A stretch of 64,000 nt of DNA from Lysinibacillus sphaericus (GCF_001629735.1 NZ_CP015224.1:4092001-4156000); one strand, 5' to 3'; shown: positions 28,394 through 38,532, numbered from the stretch's first letter. Notes: generated by a model not told the origin, from the letters alone. Translations and numbers: made by a program.

Positions 28394-30580
28394 TTAGACT
28401 TCTTTTTTGAATAGTTTTCCTGGCCAGAAGGCGTATTTGCCTAGAACCGTTGTGATTGCTGGAACAAGCAATGGTCGAACAATGAATGTATCCAGAAGTA
28501 CACCGATTGCTGTGACAACACCAAATTGAACAAGTACTTGAATTGGTAATGTTGCTAGTACGGCGAAAGTACCTGCTAAAATAAGTCCAGCAGATGTTAT
28601 GACACTTCCCGTTCGGACAACTCCTTCTTCTACAGCTGTTAAATGATCAGTTGTTTTACGTTTTTTCCAAATCTCTGAAATCATAAAGATATTATAATCT
28701 TCGCCGAGCGCTACTAAGAACACGAATGCATACAATGGGATAGCTCCCGAAATGGCTTCTGCCCCCATAATATGATGTAAAATCAACCAACCTGCGCCTA
28801 ATGCTCCAAAGTAAGAGATAATCACGGTTGCCAATAAATAAACAGTGGCCGTAATGGAACGCAAATAAACAAATAATAATAATGCGATTAAAGCAATCAT
28901 GGTTGGCATAATAACCGTTTCGTCACGCTTAGTTATTTGTTGGGTATCATACTGACTAGCAGTTTCTCCACCAATCCAAACATGCTTATCAGCATTTTTA
29001 AGCCCACTTTGCTCGAGTATTTCGATAACCTCTGCCTTTAACTCAGGAATATGAGCCAACGATTCCTTTGCATAGGGGTTAGCATTTAAAGATAGTTCAT
29101 ATAACTGAATCTCATTATTTTTTTTCCCTATTTGAACATCTGCCACACTATCAATATAAGGAATTGTTGAAAGCTGTTGCTGTAAATTAATTTCATTTCC
29201 CCCTGTATCAATCACTAATTGTACAGGTGCTAATTCTCCAGGAGAAAAATTCTCTTCTATTAAAGTGAAGCCTTCTCGTGACGGCATGTCTTTTGGGAAG
29301 GATGAGAGTAAATCAAACGTATATTGAATACGTGGAACGAATGCTGCTAATCCGCCAAGTAATATAACGGTTACCGTAATAACAATCCATGGCTTCTGCG
29401 TAACAAAATGTCCGATTTTATGACTAATCTTATGTGATGGCTTATGTTGTTTTTTTCCTTTGTTCAGTGCCATTTCTTCTGTACGTGGAACAAATGGGAA
29501 GAAAGCTACACGACCAATGATGACAAGAATTGCAGGAAGGACGACGAGAGCTGCAATTCCCATTACAAGTACACCAAAGCTGAATGGCACGGCAAAGCGT
29601 TGAAATGCGCCGTAATGAGCCAAACTAAGGGTAGCTAGACCAATGACAACTGTTAGGGCACTCATTAAAATAGCGCCACCTGATTCTTTCACAGCAAGTT
29701 TCATTGCGACAGTTTTATCTTCAACATGGAAGAGAATTTCTCGGTATTTAGATATTAGGAATAAACAATAATCAGTACCTGCACCAAAAAGTAATACCGT
29801 CATAATAGAGACTGCCTGTGAATCTTTATCAATCCATCCTTGATCCGCAAAGAAGCCTAATGTTGGGCTGATTACTCCATAGGCAAGACCTACAACAAGT
29901 AAAGGAATAATAGCCAGTAATGGCGAACGATATATAATTATAAGTAGTACTAAAACGAGTAATACTGTTGCAATCAATAGCTTTACATCTGCTTGGGAGA
30001 ATAAACTAACAGCATCAGTAGCGATTCCAACTGGTCCTGAATAACGAACATGTAGCATATCATTCGAAAGTTTTTTATCTAATTGGACTTGGTTGCTCTC
30101 CATTATTTTGGTTAGTTTATCTAAACTATCCTGTAGGACATCTGTAGCAACCCCCTTTTCAAAAAATACAGGTGTAACGATGGTTGTGCCATTTTCTGAA
30201 GTAGCGGCTGATAGAGCCTGGGTTGGCATTTTATCAAATGGTGGAACCATCGTTTGATGAGCTAAGGGTTTAGCTTGAAGCTCACTGTATACACCTTGTA
30301 TGGCTGAATAGTCTTGATTGGTTAGTCCACTGTCACGATACCAAACCAATAATAATGGTGTACCGGCATCATTAGGGAATTGATCGGCAATTATTGCCGC
30401 AGCCTGTTCAGACATTTCCGTGTCAGGTAGGTTTTTGCCTGACTCACTTTCAATACTATTGATTTGTGGCCAAGCAAACGACAATACAATTACTAATAAC
30501 ACCCAAAAGGCTAGTGCTAATAAGCGCCCCTTTTTACTTGCAACCATTGAGCCCCATTGCTCAAGTGGATGTTTTTTCAT
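28394..30580 (-). CDS. MMPL/RND family exporter (YdfJ-like)
   Basis: A 728-residue protein with about 12 membrane helices in two repeats, each preceded by an extracytoplasmic domain. Family marks are GTDYCLFLISKYREIL (first repeat, the proton relay region) and GEDYNIFMISEIWKK (second repeat). RBS GGAGG. Members export lipids, drugs or siderophores by proton antiport; the substrate is unknown. It is divergent from a TetR gene with a likely operator between. Confidence 0.9.
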   Translation of the reverse strand: MKKHPLEQWGSMVASKKGRLLALAFWVLLVIVLSFAWPQINSIESESGKNLPDTEMSEQAAAIIADQFPNDAGTPLLLVWYRDSGLTNQDYSAIQGVYSELQAKPLAHQTMVPPFDKMPTQALSAATSENGTTIVTPVFFEKGVATDVLQDSLDKLTKIMESNQVQLDKKLSNDMLHVRYSGPVGIATDAVSLFSQADVKLLIATVLLVLVLLIIIYRSPLLAIIPLLVVGLAYGVISPTLGFFADQGWIDKDSQAVSIMTVLLFGAGTDYCLFLISKYREILFHVEDKTVAMKLAVKESGGAILMSALTVVIGLATLSLAHYGAFQRFAVPFSFGVLVMGIAALVVLPAILVIIGRVAFFPFVPRTEEMALNKGKKQHKPSHKISHKIGHFVTQKPWIVITVTVILLGGLAAFVPRIQYTFDLLSSFPKDMPSREGFTLIEENFSPGELAPVQLVIDTGGNEINLQQQLSTIPYIDSVADVQIGKKNNEIQLYELSLNANPYAKESLAHIPELKAEVIEILEQSGLKNADKHVWIGGETASQYDTQQITKRDETVIMPTMIALIALLLFVYLRSITATVYLLATVIISYFGALGAGWLILHHIMGAEAISGAIPLYAFVFLVALGEDYNIFMISEIWKKRKTTDHLTAVEEGVVRTGSVITSAGLILAGTFAVLATLPIQVLVQFGVVTAIGVLLDTFIVRPLLVPAITTVLGKYAFWPGKLFKKEV

Positions 30581-30620
30581 AAGAAAACCTCCATTCCTGT
30601 AAGTGATTTAATTATATATA

Positions 30621-30665
30621 CTAGAAGGTTAATTAATCAATCTAGAAATACCGATATGTTATAAT
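30621..30665. promoter_or_regulatory. operator/promoter region between MMPL and tetR
   Basis: CTAGA (30621-30625) and TCTAG (30641-30645) bracket a TTAATTAA palindrome, a candidate TetR operator. TATAAT at 30660-30665 is a likely -10 for the tetR gene; its -35 is poor. Confidence 0.45.
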
Positions 30666-30705
30666 ATGAGTAAAAAGATTGTTTTTTATAAAGGAGGTGA
30701 ACTTG

Positions 30706-31326
30706 TTGAAACAGTCACCGCGTATGCTTGGAAGACCTCGCCATGATGAAAATGCGAAACCGACAAAAGATCTAGTCCTTGAGACGGCTACAAAACTTTT
30801 TATTAAAGAAGGCTACAAAAACATTTCGATGGATGATGTAGCGAAAGCTTGTAACGTAACAAAGGCGACTATCTATTACTACTACCCAACTAAAGGCGAA
30901 TTGTATACATCGGCACTAATTGCTATGATGGATCGTATCAAGCTATCTATTCTACAAATTTTAGAGCAACAAAAACCATTTAAAGAACGTCTTGAACAGC
31001 TCGTTAAGGTTCATTTATCGGCAACTATTGATATTGATATGAATAATTTTATGTGGGAGGCCTCCATCAATTTATCGGAATCTCAGTTGAGACAAGTACA
31101 AGCATCCGAAAATGAAATGTACCACACCATTGAGCGGGCTATACAAATAGAAATGGACAAGGGCACGATTCGAAAAGGAAATGCCAAGTTTTTTGCTCAT
31201 AACTTTATGGCACTGATGACGGTAGGGTATTTTAAAGATGGCGACGGGAAAACTTTGCTAGGTTCAATAGATGTAACGGCAAAAGAAGTAACAAATTTCT
31301 TTTGGCTATCTGTTCAAAATAAATAA
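30706..31326 (+). CDS. TetR family regulator
   Basis: A 206-residue regulator with HTH at about residues 20-65 (LETATKLFIKEGYKNISMDDVAKACNVTKATIYYYYPTKGEL). The start is TTG 30706, 8 bases behind GGAGG; frames opening earlier run through the RBS itself. Probably represses the divergent MMPL exporter. A strong terminator follows. Confidence 0.88.
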   Translation: MKQSPRMLGRPRHDENAKPTKDLVLETATKLFIKEGYKNISMDDVAKACNVTKATIYYYYPTKGELYTSALIAMMDRIKLSILQILEQQKPFKERLEQLVKVHLSATIDIDMNNFMWEASINLSESQLRQVQASENEMYHTIERAIQIEMDKGTIRKGNAKFFAHNFMALMTVGYFKDGDGKTLLGSIDVTAKEVTNFFWLSVQNK

Positions 31327-31343
31327 AGCTTCCTAATTTTTAT

Positions 31344-31385
31344 GAAAGGAGTTATCTCATTAGAATAGAGATAGCTCCTTTCATT
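31344..31385 (+). terminator. terminator after tetR
   Basis: GAAAGGAGTTATCTC and GAGATAGCTCCTTTC form a 15-base stem with one G-T type mismatch and a short T tail. Confidence 0.85.
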
Positions 31386-31549
31386 GTTATAAAGGTCATT
31401 TGAATTTTAAAAAGAGTCTCTAAAAATGACAAAAAAGTGAATGACAGCTACAAAATTTGATGCATTAGAAAATTTATGATAGTAAGGCAGTTAATAGTTG
31501 ATAAAATCAATGAATTTTGAAAAGATTGTCGAAATTGTGATTTAGCGCA

Positions 31550-31578
31550 TTGAAATAATGTACAAACAGTCTTATAAT
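31550..31578 (+). promoter_or_regulatory. sigma-A promoter of the ndh leader
   Basis: TTGAAA, a 17-base spacer and TATAAT make an almost perfect promoter, 226 bases before the DUF1641 start. ATTGTGATT just upstream (31535-31543) resembles one Rex half-site; the second half is not convincing. 31386-31549 holds nothing else I recognise. Confidence 0.85.
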
Positions 31579-31618
31579 GAAGGTTGTAATGTCACCAAGA
31601 CAAGATAAGGATGGTATT

Positions 31619-31720
31619 ATGATGCGCTTTTTGCGACTTAAAGTTAACATTGTAATAACAAGTCATACGAATCGCTATCCAGGCCTTGTGACTGGTGATT
31701 GTGTAGGATATACGCTGTAA
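31619..31720 (+). CDS. 33-codon ORF in the ndh leader
   Basis: ATG 31619 (or the adjacent ATG 31622) follows AAGGA at 8 bases. The product, MMRFLRLKVNIVITS... ending GDCVGYTL, is unknown to me. It lies wholly between a consensus promoter and an intrinsic terminator, a layout typical of leader peptides. It could also be a small protein in its own right, or chance inside a structured leader. Confidence 0.45.
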   Translation: MMRFLRLKVNIVITSHTNRYPGLVTGDCVGYTL

Positions 31721-31721
31721 C

Positions 31722-31753
31722 GACTGTTAAGTTTTACCTTAATGGTCTTTTTT
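31722..31753 (+). terminator. intrinsic terminator inside the ndh leader (possible attenuator)
   Basis: GACTGTTAAG (31722-31731) and CTTAATGGTC (31738-31747) pair over 10 bases with two wobbles, followed by six T. It lies upstream of the operon genes. AAAGTTAACA (31640-31649) can pair 9 of 10 with TGTTAAGTTT (31725-31734), giving a possible antiterminator. Confidence 0.7.
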
Positions 31754-31803
31754 ACATGTAAGCAATAAAAAATAGTACTAGTGATGGCAAAGGAGAGTTC
31801 AAA

Positions 31804-32232
31804 ATGTCAGAAACGAATAACCAAGCACAGGCTGAACAAGTAACTGTGAGTAAAGAGCAATTAGATGTACTAGATCAATTACTAAAACCTGAAGTTCAAG
31901 AATCGCTTACAACTTTAGTTGAGCAATTACCAAAGTTAACTGAAATGATGACTTTATTAACGAAATCATACGAGTTTGCTCAAGCTGTAGCAACAGATGA
32001 AGTGCTTAAAAATGATACTGTGGGTGCAGTAACAGAAATCGCTGGACCTGTAGTAGGCTCTGCGAAAAACCTAGCAGCAACTGCAATTGAAGCGAAAGAC
32101 CGAGCATCTGAAAGCCACGAAGTAATAGGTTTATTCGGTCTTGTGAAAATGCTAAAAGACCCTCAAGTTCAAAATGTATTCCGTTTTGTTAATGCTTTCT
32201 TACAAGTAAGCTCAGAACGCAAAGCTAAATAA
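31804..32232 (+). CDS. DUF1641 protein (YjlC-like), partner of Ndh
   Basis: A 142-residue soluble, mostly helical acidic protein with LLKPEVQESLTTLVEQLPKLTEMM and a C-terminal GLFGLVKMLKDPQVQNVFRFVNAFLQ, the DUF1641 core. In B. subtilis yjlC stands in the same place directly before ndh. Function unknown; some DUF1641 proteins accompany oxidoreductases. RBS AAAGGAGAG precedes ATG. Confidence 0.88.
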   Translation: MSETNNQAQAEQVTVSKEQLDVLDQLLKPEVQESLTTLVEQLPKLTEMMTLLTKSYEFAQAVATDEVLKNDTVGAVTEIAGPVVGSAKNLAATAIEAKDRASESHEVIGLFGLVKMLKDPQVQNVFRFVNAFLQVSSERKAK

Positions 32233-32277
32233 GACTTAAGGTAAATTCAATTCGTAAGGACGGAGGATTAATTAATC

Positions 32278-33462
32278 ATGTCAAAAGAAATCGTCATCTT
32301 AGGTGCAGGTTACGCTGGCGTTTTAACTGCATTAACAGCACGTAAGTATCTATCAGCTGATGAAGCTAAAATTACTGTAGTAAACCAATTCCCAACACAC
32401 CAAATTATCACTGAACTTCACCGTTTAGCCGGTGGTACCATTGCAGAAGGTGCTGTTGCATTACCACTTAAAAAAATCTTTAAAGGTTTAGATATCGATC
32501 TACACATTGCAAAAGTAACGAAATTCAATGTAGATAATAAAAAAGTGGATTTAGATAATGGCTATACATTAACGTACGATACGCTTGTAGTATCTTTAGG
32601 AAGCCAAACTGGTTTCTTCGGTATCCCTGGATTAGAAGAAAACTCAATGGTTCTTAAATCAGTAAATGATGCCAATAAAATTAACAAACATATCGAAGAT
32701 CGCATTAAAGCATATGCACAATCTAAAGATGAAGCAGATGCAACAATCGTTATCGGTGGTGGCGGTTTAACAGGTGTTGAGCTTGTTGGTGAAATCGTGG
32801 ACAACTTCCCGAAAATCGCTGCAAAACACGGTGTTAACTTTGCTGATCTTAAAATTAAACTTGTTGAAGCTGGTCCAAAAATCTTACCAGTACTTCCGGA
32901 TACACTTATTCAACGCGCGACTGAAAGCTTAACAAAACGCGGTGTGGAATTTATTACTGGTACACCTGTAACTGGTGTTGACGGTAATGTTATTTCTCTA
33001 AAAGACCGTGAACCAATTGTTGCAAACACACTTGTATGGACAGGTGGGGTAGCACCACTTCCAATAGTAGGTGAATCAGGACTTGCAGCTGACCGTGGTA
33101 AAGCAACAATTAATGAATTCCTACAATCTACATCACACGAAGATGTATTTGTTATTGGTGACGCATCTGTAGCATTACCAGCTGATGGTGGTCGTCCACT
33201 TTACGCGCCAACTGCGCAAGTTGCTTGGCAAATGGGTGAGCTTGCTGGTTATAATGTTTTTGCACAATATAAAAACCAAGAGATGAAATCATTCTCAGCA
33301 GTGAACTCTGGTACACTTGCAAGCCTAGGCCGTAAAGATGCGGTTGCTACAATTGGTGCAAGCAACACAGAACTTAAAGGTCTTCCTGCAACATTAATGA
33401 AAGAAGCTTCGAATATTCGTTATTTAACACATATTAAAGCTCTATTCGGTTTAGCTTACTAA
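32278..33462 (+). CDS. ndh: type II NADH dehydrogenase
   Basis: A 394-residue single-subunit flavoenzyme that passes electrons from NADH to menaquinone at the inner membrane face without proton pumping. FAD Rossmann motif ILGAGYAGVLTAL (6-18), NADH motif IVIGGGGLTGVELVGEI, FAD pocket VFVIGDAS and the quinone-site region APTAQVAWQMGE are all present. Length and the DUF1641 neighbour match B. subtilis Ndh (YjlD). In B. subtilis the operon is repressed by Rex. Confidence 0.93.
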   Translation: MSKEIVILGAGYAGVLTALTARKYLSADEAKITVVNQFPTHQIITELHRLAGGTIAEGAVALPLKKIFKGLDIDLHIAKVTKFNVDNKKVDLDNGYTLTYDTLVVSLGSQTGFFGIPGLEENSMVLKSVNDANKINKHIEDRIKAYAQSKDEADATIVIGGGGLTGVELVGEIVDNFPKIAAKHGVNFADLKIKLVEAGPKILPVLPDTLIQRATESLTKRGVEFITGTPVTGVDGNVISLKDREPIVANTLVWTGGVAPLPIVGESGLAADRGKATINEFLQSTSHEDVFVIGDASVALPADGGRPLYAPTAQVAWQMGELAGYNVFAQYKNQEMKSFSAVNSGTLASLGRKDAVATIGASNTELKGLPATLMKEASNIRYLTHIKALFGLAY

Positions 33463-33471
33463 AAATTTTGG

Positions 33472-33502
33472 TCCCACTTCTATTAGGAGGTGGGATTTTT
33501 TT
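33472..33502 (+). terminator. terminator after ndh
   Basis: TCCCACTTC pairs with GGAGGTGGGA across TATTA and runs into seven T. Confidence 0.9.
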
Positions 33503-33589
33503 ATGGAAAGTCTACCTTTACGATATTTGTTTATTAATTACTTCAAAGAGAGTAAAATTAATACAAATCTAGTTATGGAGTGATGACAT

Positions 33590-34543
33590 GTGTTAACGAT
33601 ATTTCAATCAAAAAGAGAAGATATAGAGCAATTTAAGGGGAAAATTGACGAGTTGAATGCAAAGCTAGATAAGAAGGATCATGAATTTCAAATTTTTCTC
33701 AATGAATTACATAAGGAATTAATTTCAACGATTGGACAGCACGATATAGTTAATCATCAACATGTCATTTTGGGTGAAATGGTTACAAATATTTTAAGCG
33801 AATTTAATCGTGTAGAAAACAGCACCATTGAATCCAATACCATATCTGGACATGCTCTAGAAAAAGGAAACTCTTTAATTCATTCATCAGATGAAATGGT
33901 TTCTTTATCGATTGAAAGTAAACAAGCTGTAAAGGAAGTTCAGCATGTCATTGATGAGCTTGGTGAGCAATCAAAAAAAACGACGAATAGTATGAACCAT
34001 TTAAGTGAACGTTCAAAGCAAATAACTGATATCGTCAAAGTAATCAGTGAGATTTCTAATCAAACCAATTTACTTGCCTTAAATGCATCTATTGAAGCAG
34101 CGAGAGCTGGGGAGCATGGTAAGGGGTTTTCAGTCGTTGCAGAAGAAGTACGAAAGCTTGCTGAAAATACAAAGTCAAGCACAGAGGATATTGTGAATCT
34201 TACGAAAAAAATTGAGGATCAAATATCTGAGGCATATGAGGATAATAAAAATAATATGCAGCTGGTGACAGAAGGACTTCAAAAAAGTACAGATACGTCT
34301 GAGCAAATTAACGCATTACTCCAAATCATAATGAATGTCCAAGGTGAAGTGAAGGAATTACTTGATTATATAGATAGCCAAAAAATTTCGACTGAAGATG
34401 TCATGAGTAAATTTAAAACAACAACAGCTCTTTTTGATGAAACAAATAAAGTTTTAACTGACCATATTGATGAATCAGATATCGTCACAAAAAAATTACT
34501 AGAAGCTGTTGAAAAGGTGAAGGGTTTTCCTCATTCAATTTAA
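33590..34543 (+). CDS. soluble methyl-accepting chemotaxis-type protein
   Basis: A 317-residue protein with no membrane segment: an N-terminal coiled coil (about 1-60) and an MCP signalling domain whose hairpin tip [38 protein letters not shown] (about 152-190) contacts CheA/CheW. The cytoplasmic half is short compared with transmembrane MCPs. Start GTG 33590 with GGAG 9 bases upstream. No ligand domain is recognisable. Confidence 0.9.
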   Translation: MLTIFQSKREDIEQFKGKIDELNAKLDKKDHEFQIFLNELHKELISTIGQHDIVNHQHVILGEMVTNILSEFNRVENSTIESNTISGHALEKGNSLIHSSDEMVSLSIESKQAVKEVQHVIDELGEQSKKTTNSMNHLSERSKQITDIVKVISEISNQTNLLALNASIEAARAGEHGKGFSVVAEEVRKLAENTKSSTEDIVNLTKKIEDQISEAYEDNKNNMQLVTEGLQKSTDTSEQINALLQIIMNVQGEVKELLDYIDSQKISTEDVMSKFKTTTALFDETNKVLTDHIDESDIVTKKLLEAVEKVKGFPHSI

Positions 34544-34565
34544 CTATAGTTTTACTGGATACATA

Positions 34566-34605
34566 AAAAAGCACCGTTCTAAAAATAATTAGAGCGGTGC
34601 TTTTT
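34566..34605. terminator. bidirectional terminator
   Basis: AAAGCACCGTTCT and AGAGCGGTGCTTT pair with a T run on each side in the respective transcript; shared by the MCP and RocB-like genes. Confidence 0.9.
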
Positions 34606-34610
34606 CGATA

Positions 34611-36272
34611 TTAAAGATTGGATTTGAATATTTCTTTTGTAGCCTTCTGAATGAGCTTTGGTAGCACGCCGAAGGAATAAGGCTTATAAACTCTCTCAGT
34701 CCATTTGTGGCCATCTTTTCCGTATACACCCATTGTAACAGAAGGGATATTCAGCGCCTTTATTTTTTCAAATGGTAGGGGATAGAGTGTATCCCATTTT
34801 GGGAAGTTATTGAGCAACTCTTGGAGTTCCTCTTGTGTAGCATGAATAGATAAGAAGCTTCCATCCGCTAAATAAGGGAAAAAGCGTTTAACCTGAAATA
34901 CTTCGCCTGTTTCTTTCGCTACCTCATGAACGACCTGTGAAATGGCTTGCTTTAATAGCTGGTCTCTTGCCACACTTTCCTTTAAATAATTATGGGGAAG
35001 GAATGGTGGTGCAAAGTATAAGACAACTCGAGGCTTATGCTCAGGATCTGCCTTTTGCAGCGCATCAACGATTGCAAACGACTGTTGGCGTAATTCCTTA
35101 CCTGCATTTTTTTTCAAGACATCAGCAATAATAAGCTCGGTTTCAATACCCTTTCCGTTTAAATAAACAATAAACTCATCATAAGTAACAACGTCTATAT
35201 GCCAGGATAATGAACGCTTAGGTATGTTGGAACGCTCTATATATTTCTCATACTGAAGCTGTAAATATTGCTTTGCTTCGATACATGCCTGTTGTGCGAC
35301 AGACTTAAGTTTCTTAACAACATGATCTGGAGACTCTTCATATAAAAAATAGTTAAAATAAATTCGGCTAGTAGACGCGGTTTGAACTGTATAGGATTCT
35401 TTGGTGTCTCGTTGATATAAGCATGTAGGTGGAAGGATGGTTTCACCTATAATTGCCTCCATTAATGCTAAATTATTATGAATACGCTCCGTAATTTTTG
35501 CTGCCACATAATTGGGGTCGATGCCACTTAATGTATCTCCCACATGTACTTCTCGCCCATAAATGTAGAAGGATGGCAGTAACTTTCCAGCAACACCCGT
35601 ATAAATATAACGATGAGGGTCATCACCATATAAAGGAGTTGTAAAGTCAGTATTAATGGCCATTAGAAAATCTAGTTCCTGCTCCATTTTTAAACGATTA
35701 AGCTCATCTAATGCGTCAATGATGCCATTATGCTCGGCCTCTTCGCCACCATTTAAAATAAGTAATATATTTCCTTCTAGTTCATGAAGATGATTGGTGA
35801 AATATTGTACATTGGCAATATGGACAGCAGCTCCGCTTTTCATATCTACAGCTCCACGCCCAAACATCCAGTCGCCACTTTGAGCATCCTTCTGTACATC
35901 CGTATTTCCTTCATAGGTTTTAAAGAAATCCTCAAGCTTGGTAGGAGAAAAAGCAAACTCTTTTAAATGACCATAATCCTCTATGTCCACTGTATCCAAA
36001 TGAGCGTGATAGATAATGGTCCTTTTTGTTTCATTAGGACTTTTTACGAAAGCAAAAAGATTTTTTCGGCCAATAGGGTCCTGTTTTACGTTTAAAGTCC
36101 AAAGAAATGCAGGGTTTTCTTGATAGTAAGGGAATTCCTTCATTTTCGCATAGATATACTCAATAATTTTCCCTTCTCCTTGAGTACCATTAATACTATT
36201 AATATTTACTAATTCATTTGTAAGCTTTTCAATTTGCTTTGCGATGGGTAACTGTCTTAGTTGTGAATACAT
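34611..36272 (-). CDS. M20 family peptidase, RocB-like
   Basis: A 553-residue zinc-dependent amidohydrolase. Metal ligands are visible in YHAHLDTVD (His 91), FGRGAVDMKSG and NGGEEAEHNG. The length and the PYYQENPAFLWT..QDPIGRKNLFAFV region match the RocB group of B. subtilis arginine/ornithine catabolism. The exact reaction of RocB is unresolved. RBS AAGGAGCC. It is divergent from an IclR regulator with a 238-base gap, so it is likely a target. Confidence 0.87.
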   Translation of the reverse strand: MYSQLRQLPIAKQIEKLTNELVNINSINGTQGEGKIIEYIYAKMKEFPYYQENPAFLWTLNVKQDPIGRKNLFAFVKSPNETKRTIIYHAHLDTVDIEDYGHLKEFAFSPTKLEDFFKTYEGNTDVQKDAQSGDWMFGRGAVDMKSGAAVHIANVQYFTNHLHELEGNILLILNGGEEAEHNGIIDALDELNRLKMEQELDFLMAINTDFTTPLYGDDPHRYIYTGVAGKLLPSFYIYGREVHVGDTLSGIDPNYVAAKITERIHNNLALMEAIIGETILPPTCLYQRDTKESYTVQTASTSRIYFNYFLYEESPDHVVKKLKSVAQQACIEAKQYLQLQYEKYIERSNIPKRSLSWHIDVVTYDEFIVYLNGKGIETELIIADVLKKNAGKELRQQSFAIVDALQKADPEHKPRVVLYFAPPFLPHNYLKESVARDQLLKQAISQVVHEVAKETGEVFQVKRFFPYLADGSFLSIHATQEELQELLNNFPKWDTLYPLPFEKIKALNIPSVTMGVYGKDGHKWTERVYKPYSFGVLPKLIQKATKEIFKSNL

Positions 36273-36510
36273 GTATATGGCTCCTTTTTTGTTCGATTAG
36301 ATATCATTCAAAATAGCAACTATACTTACTTCATTGTTTCGTTATGTGAAAATTAATCCGTATTGTGGAATATGATTCATCATATAAGAAAAAACCGTAA
36401 ACGTCAATTTTCATTTTTATAAAATTCTGTTTCTTTTTATTAATTTATTCGGTTGCAACTCTATATAAATGAGTAAAAATTCGTTAAAATGAATAAAAGG
36501 AGGATGAGCA

Positions 36511-37239
36511 ATGATTCAATCTATTGAAAGAGCAATGATGATTATTCATGTACTAGCGAAGAATCCTAAACGATTCTTTTCTGTTCAAGATATATATAAT
36601 GAAACAGACTTACCTAGCAGTACAATTTATCGATTATTGTATACATTAGAAAACTTTGATTTAGTAGAAAGAAATGAGGAAAAAAAGGAATTTCGTTTAG
36701 GGTATACATGGTTACAGCTCGGCATGAAAATGTACCACCATACAAACATCCGAGAAAAAGCCCATCCGTTATTAGAAGAGCTTGCCGTTAATGTGCGGGA
36801 AACAGCGTATTTAAATATTCCAAAACTAAATAATTCTATTATTATTGATCGTGTGGATAGCCCCAAAAATGTCCGTATTATTGATATGATAGGTGAAAAA
36901 ATCCCCTATCCAATTGGAGCAGCGAATAAAGTATTACTTGCATTCTCAGAGAAGGAAATGCAAGCTGGCTTTCTAAAAAATATAAGTGATCTTGAAAAAA
37001 TAGAGTTAATGGAACAATTAAATGTCATCAAAGATAAGGGATACTCTATTAGCTATGGAGAAAAAACAAAGGGAACAGTATCAGTGGCAGCACCTGTTTT
37101 TGATTTGAATAAAGAACCAATTGCAGCAATTAGCGCAGAGTGCTTTGAGTATGATACAGATACTGAAAAATTAGAAAGTATTGCAAAGGAAGTCACACGA
37201 GCTGCTCACCTTCTTTCACAAGAGCTAGGTCATGTGTAA
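36511..37239 (+). CDS. IclR family transcriptional regulator
   Basis: A 242-residue regulator. Winged HTH at residues 5-60 (MMIIHVLAKNPKRFFSVQDIYNETDLPSSTIYRLLYTLE) and an IclR effector domain with IGAANKVLLAF and SVAAPVFDLNKEPIAAIS. RBS AAGGAGG. Probably controls the divergent RocB-like gene; effector unknown. Confidence 0.9.
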   Translation: MIQSIERAMMIIHVLAKNPKRFFSVQDIYNETDLPSSTIYRLLYTLENFDLVERNEEKKEFRLGYTWLQLGMKMYHHTNIREKAHPLLEELAVNVRETAYLNIPKLNNSIIIDRVDSPKNVRIIDMIGEKIPYPIGAANKVLLAFSEKEMQAGFLKNISDLEKIELMEQLNVIKDKGYSISYGEKTKGTVSVAAPVFDLNKEPIAAISAECFEYDTDTEKLESIAKEVTRAAHLLSQELGHV

Positions 37240-37277
37240 ATAGGTCTTCTCCACGTAAGGAAAAGACCTATTTTTAT
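37237..37277. terminator. bidirectional terminator after iclR-like gene
   Basis: AAATAGGTCTT and AAGACCTATTT pair, with T residues following on the plus strand and A residues preceding. Confidence 0.85.
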
Positions 37278-37281
37278 TTAC

Positions 37282-38532
37282 CTAGTTATGAGACTCAGAA
37301 GTACTTTGATAAAAAGTGGCTTTAGAAGGGCATATCGTTAAAATAAATAAAATGATAGCTACCGTTACCATGACAAATGAGGCACTTACTATAACAAATC
37401 GTATAGAAATAATTTCAGCAGTAACTCCAAATGAAGCTGTCAAAATTATGATGAAAAGGGCTTCAAAAAAACCATAAATACTCCCTATACGTCCCATGCT
37501 TTCAGCAGGGATATTATTTTGATAAAAAGTATAGAAACCTGTATTCGCAAAAGCTGTTGCGAATGATAAGAGGAAGCAACCTAAAGCTGCCATAAAAAAG
37601 GTATAGGAAGAAGTAAACAGTAAATAACCGAAGGCTGTCATTATAGACCCCATGCCGATTAACCAAGCAGTAGAGGTTTTTTCAACAATGGCTGAATTGG
37701 TTAGAGAACCAATTAGTACACCGACACCTGCAATACTGACCAAAACCCCATATTCTCCCTCCGATAAAGCAAGTACTTGAGTGGCAAACGCAGCCTCTAA
37801 AGAATCAGTCGCTGTCATCAATACAATGGTAGCACTAAATAAAAAATAGACTGCCATCACATAGGCATTTTTAAAGCTAAAATGGACGACCATTTTCCAA
37901 TCATAGAGCAATATTTTATAAAATGTTGTTGCTTTTTCTGTACGAAGAGCAAAGCCTAATTGTTCATGTCCTTCAACGTCCGGCATTTTTATAGTTATGC
38001 AGGCAGATAAAAATAAAGCAATAGCATTTAAGTATATAGCCATATTCGGTGTACCTAGTGTAAATAGAAAGCCTGCAATAGCTGGACCTGTTAGGAAGGC
38101 ACCAGAATCAAGCAGACTACGTAATGAGTTAAAGCGTTTTCTTTGCTCTATCGGTATCAATTTAGTGATATAAGTCATAGAGGTAGGATGATACATAGAA
38201 CTAGTAGCTGTAATGATAAAGACTAAAATATAAATCCATCCTAAGCTCAAAAAGCTAGGAAGTGCGACAATCAGTATGGACCGGCAAAGATTCAATAGGA
38301 TCATCAGGTGTTTTTTATTAAAGCGGTCTATTAAACTACCAGACCAAAAATTAGTAAACAATGTGGAGAGAGCTCTGATAATATACAAGCCAGAAACAGC
38401 AAGTGCTGATTCTGTCAGATTGAGTACAGTAAGGTTCAAAGCAATAAAATAAATCCATTCACCGATACTAGAAATACCAATACTACTTAAAAGGATAATT
38501 GGATAACGCCACGATTTTAAAGATTTTTTCAT
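37282..38532 (-). CDS. MFS transporter under T-box control
   Basis: A 416-residue, 12-helix major facilitator of the MefA/enterobactin-exporter-like type (GEWIYFIALNLTVLNLT at TM1, DRFNKKHLMILLN loop 2-3, ATSSMYHPTSMTYI). RBS GAGGAGG. The gene is preceded by a complete T-box leader, so its expression answers to an uncharged tRNA. A substrate that is an amino acid, or a compound made from one, is the natural inference. Sequence alone does not show import or export. Confidence 0.88.
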   Translation of the reverse strand: MKKSLKSWRYPIILLSSIGISSIGEWIYFIALNLTVLNLTESALAVSGLYIIRALSTLFTNFWSGSLIDRFNKKHLMILLNLCRSILIVALPSFLSLGWIYILVFIITATSSMYHPTSMTYITKLIPIEQRKRFNSLRSLLDSGAFLTGPAIAGFLFTLGTPNMAIYLNAIALFLSACITIKMPDVEGHEQLGFALRTEKATTFYKILLYDWKMVVHFSFKNAYVMAVYFLFSATIVLMTATDSLEAAFATQVLALSEGEYGVLVSIAGVGVLIGSLTNSAIVEKTSTAWLIGMGSIMTAFGYLLFTSSYTFFMAALGCFLLSFATAFANTGFYTFYQNNIPAESMGRIGSIYGFFEALFIIILTASFGVTAEIISIRFVIVSASFVMVTVAIILFILTICPSKATFYQSTSESHN

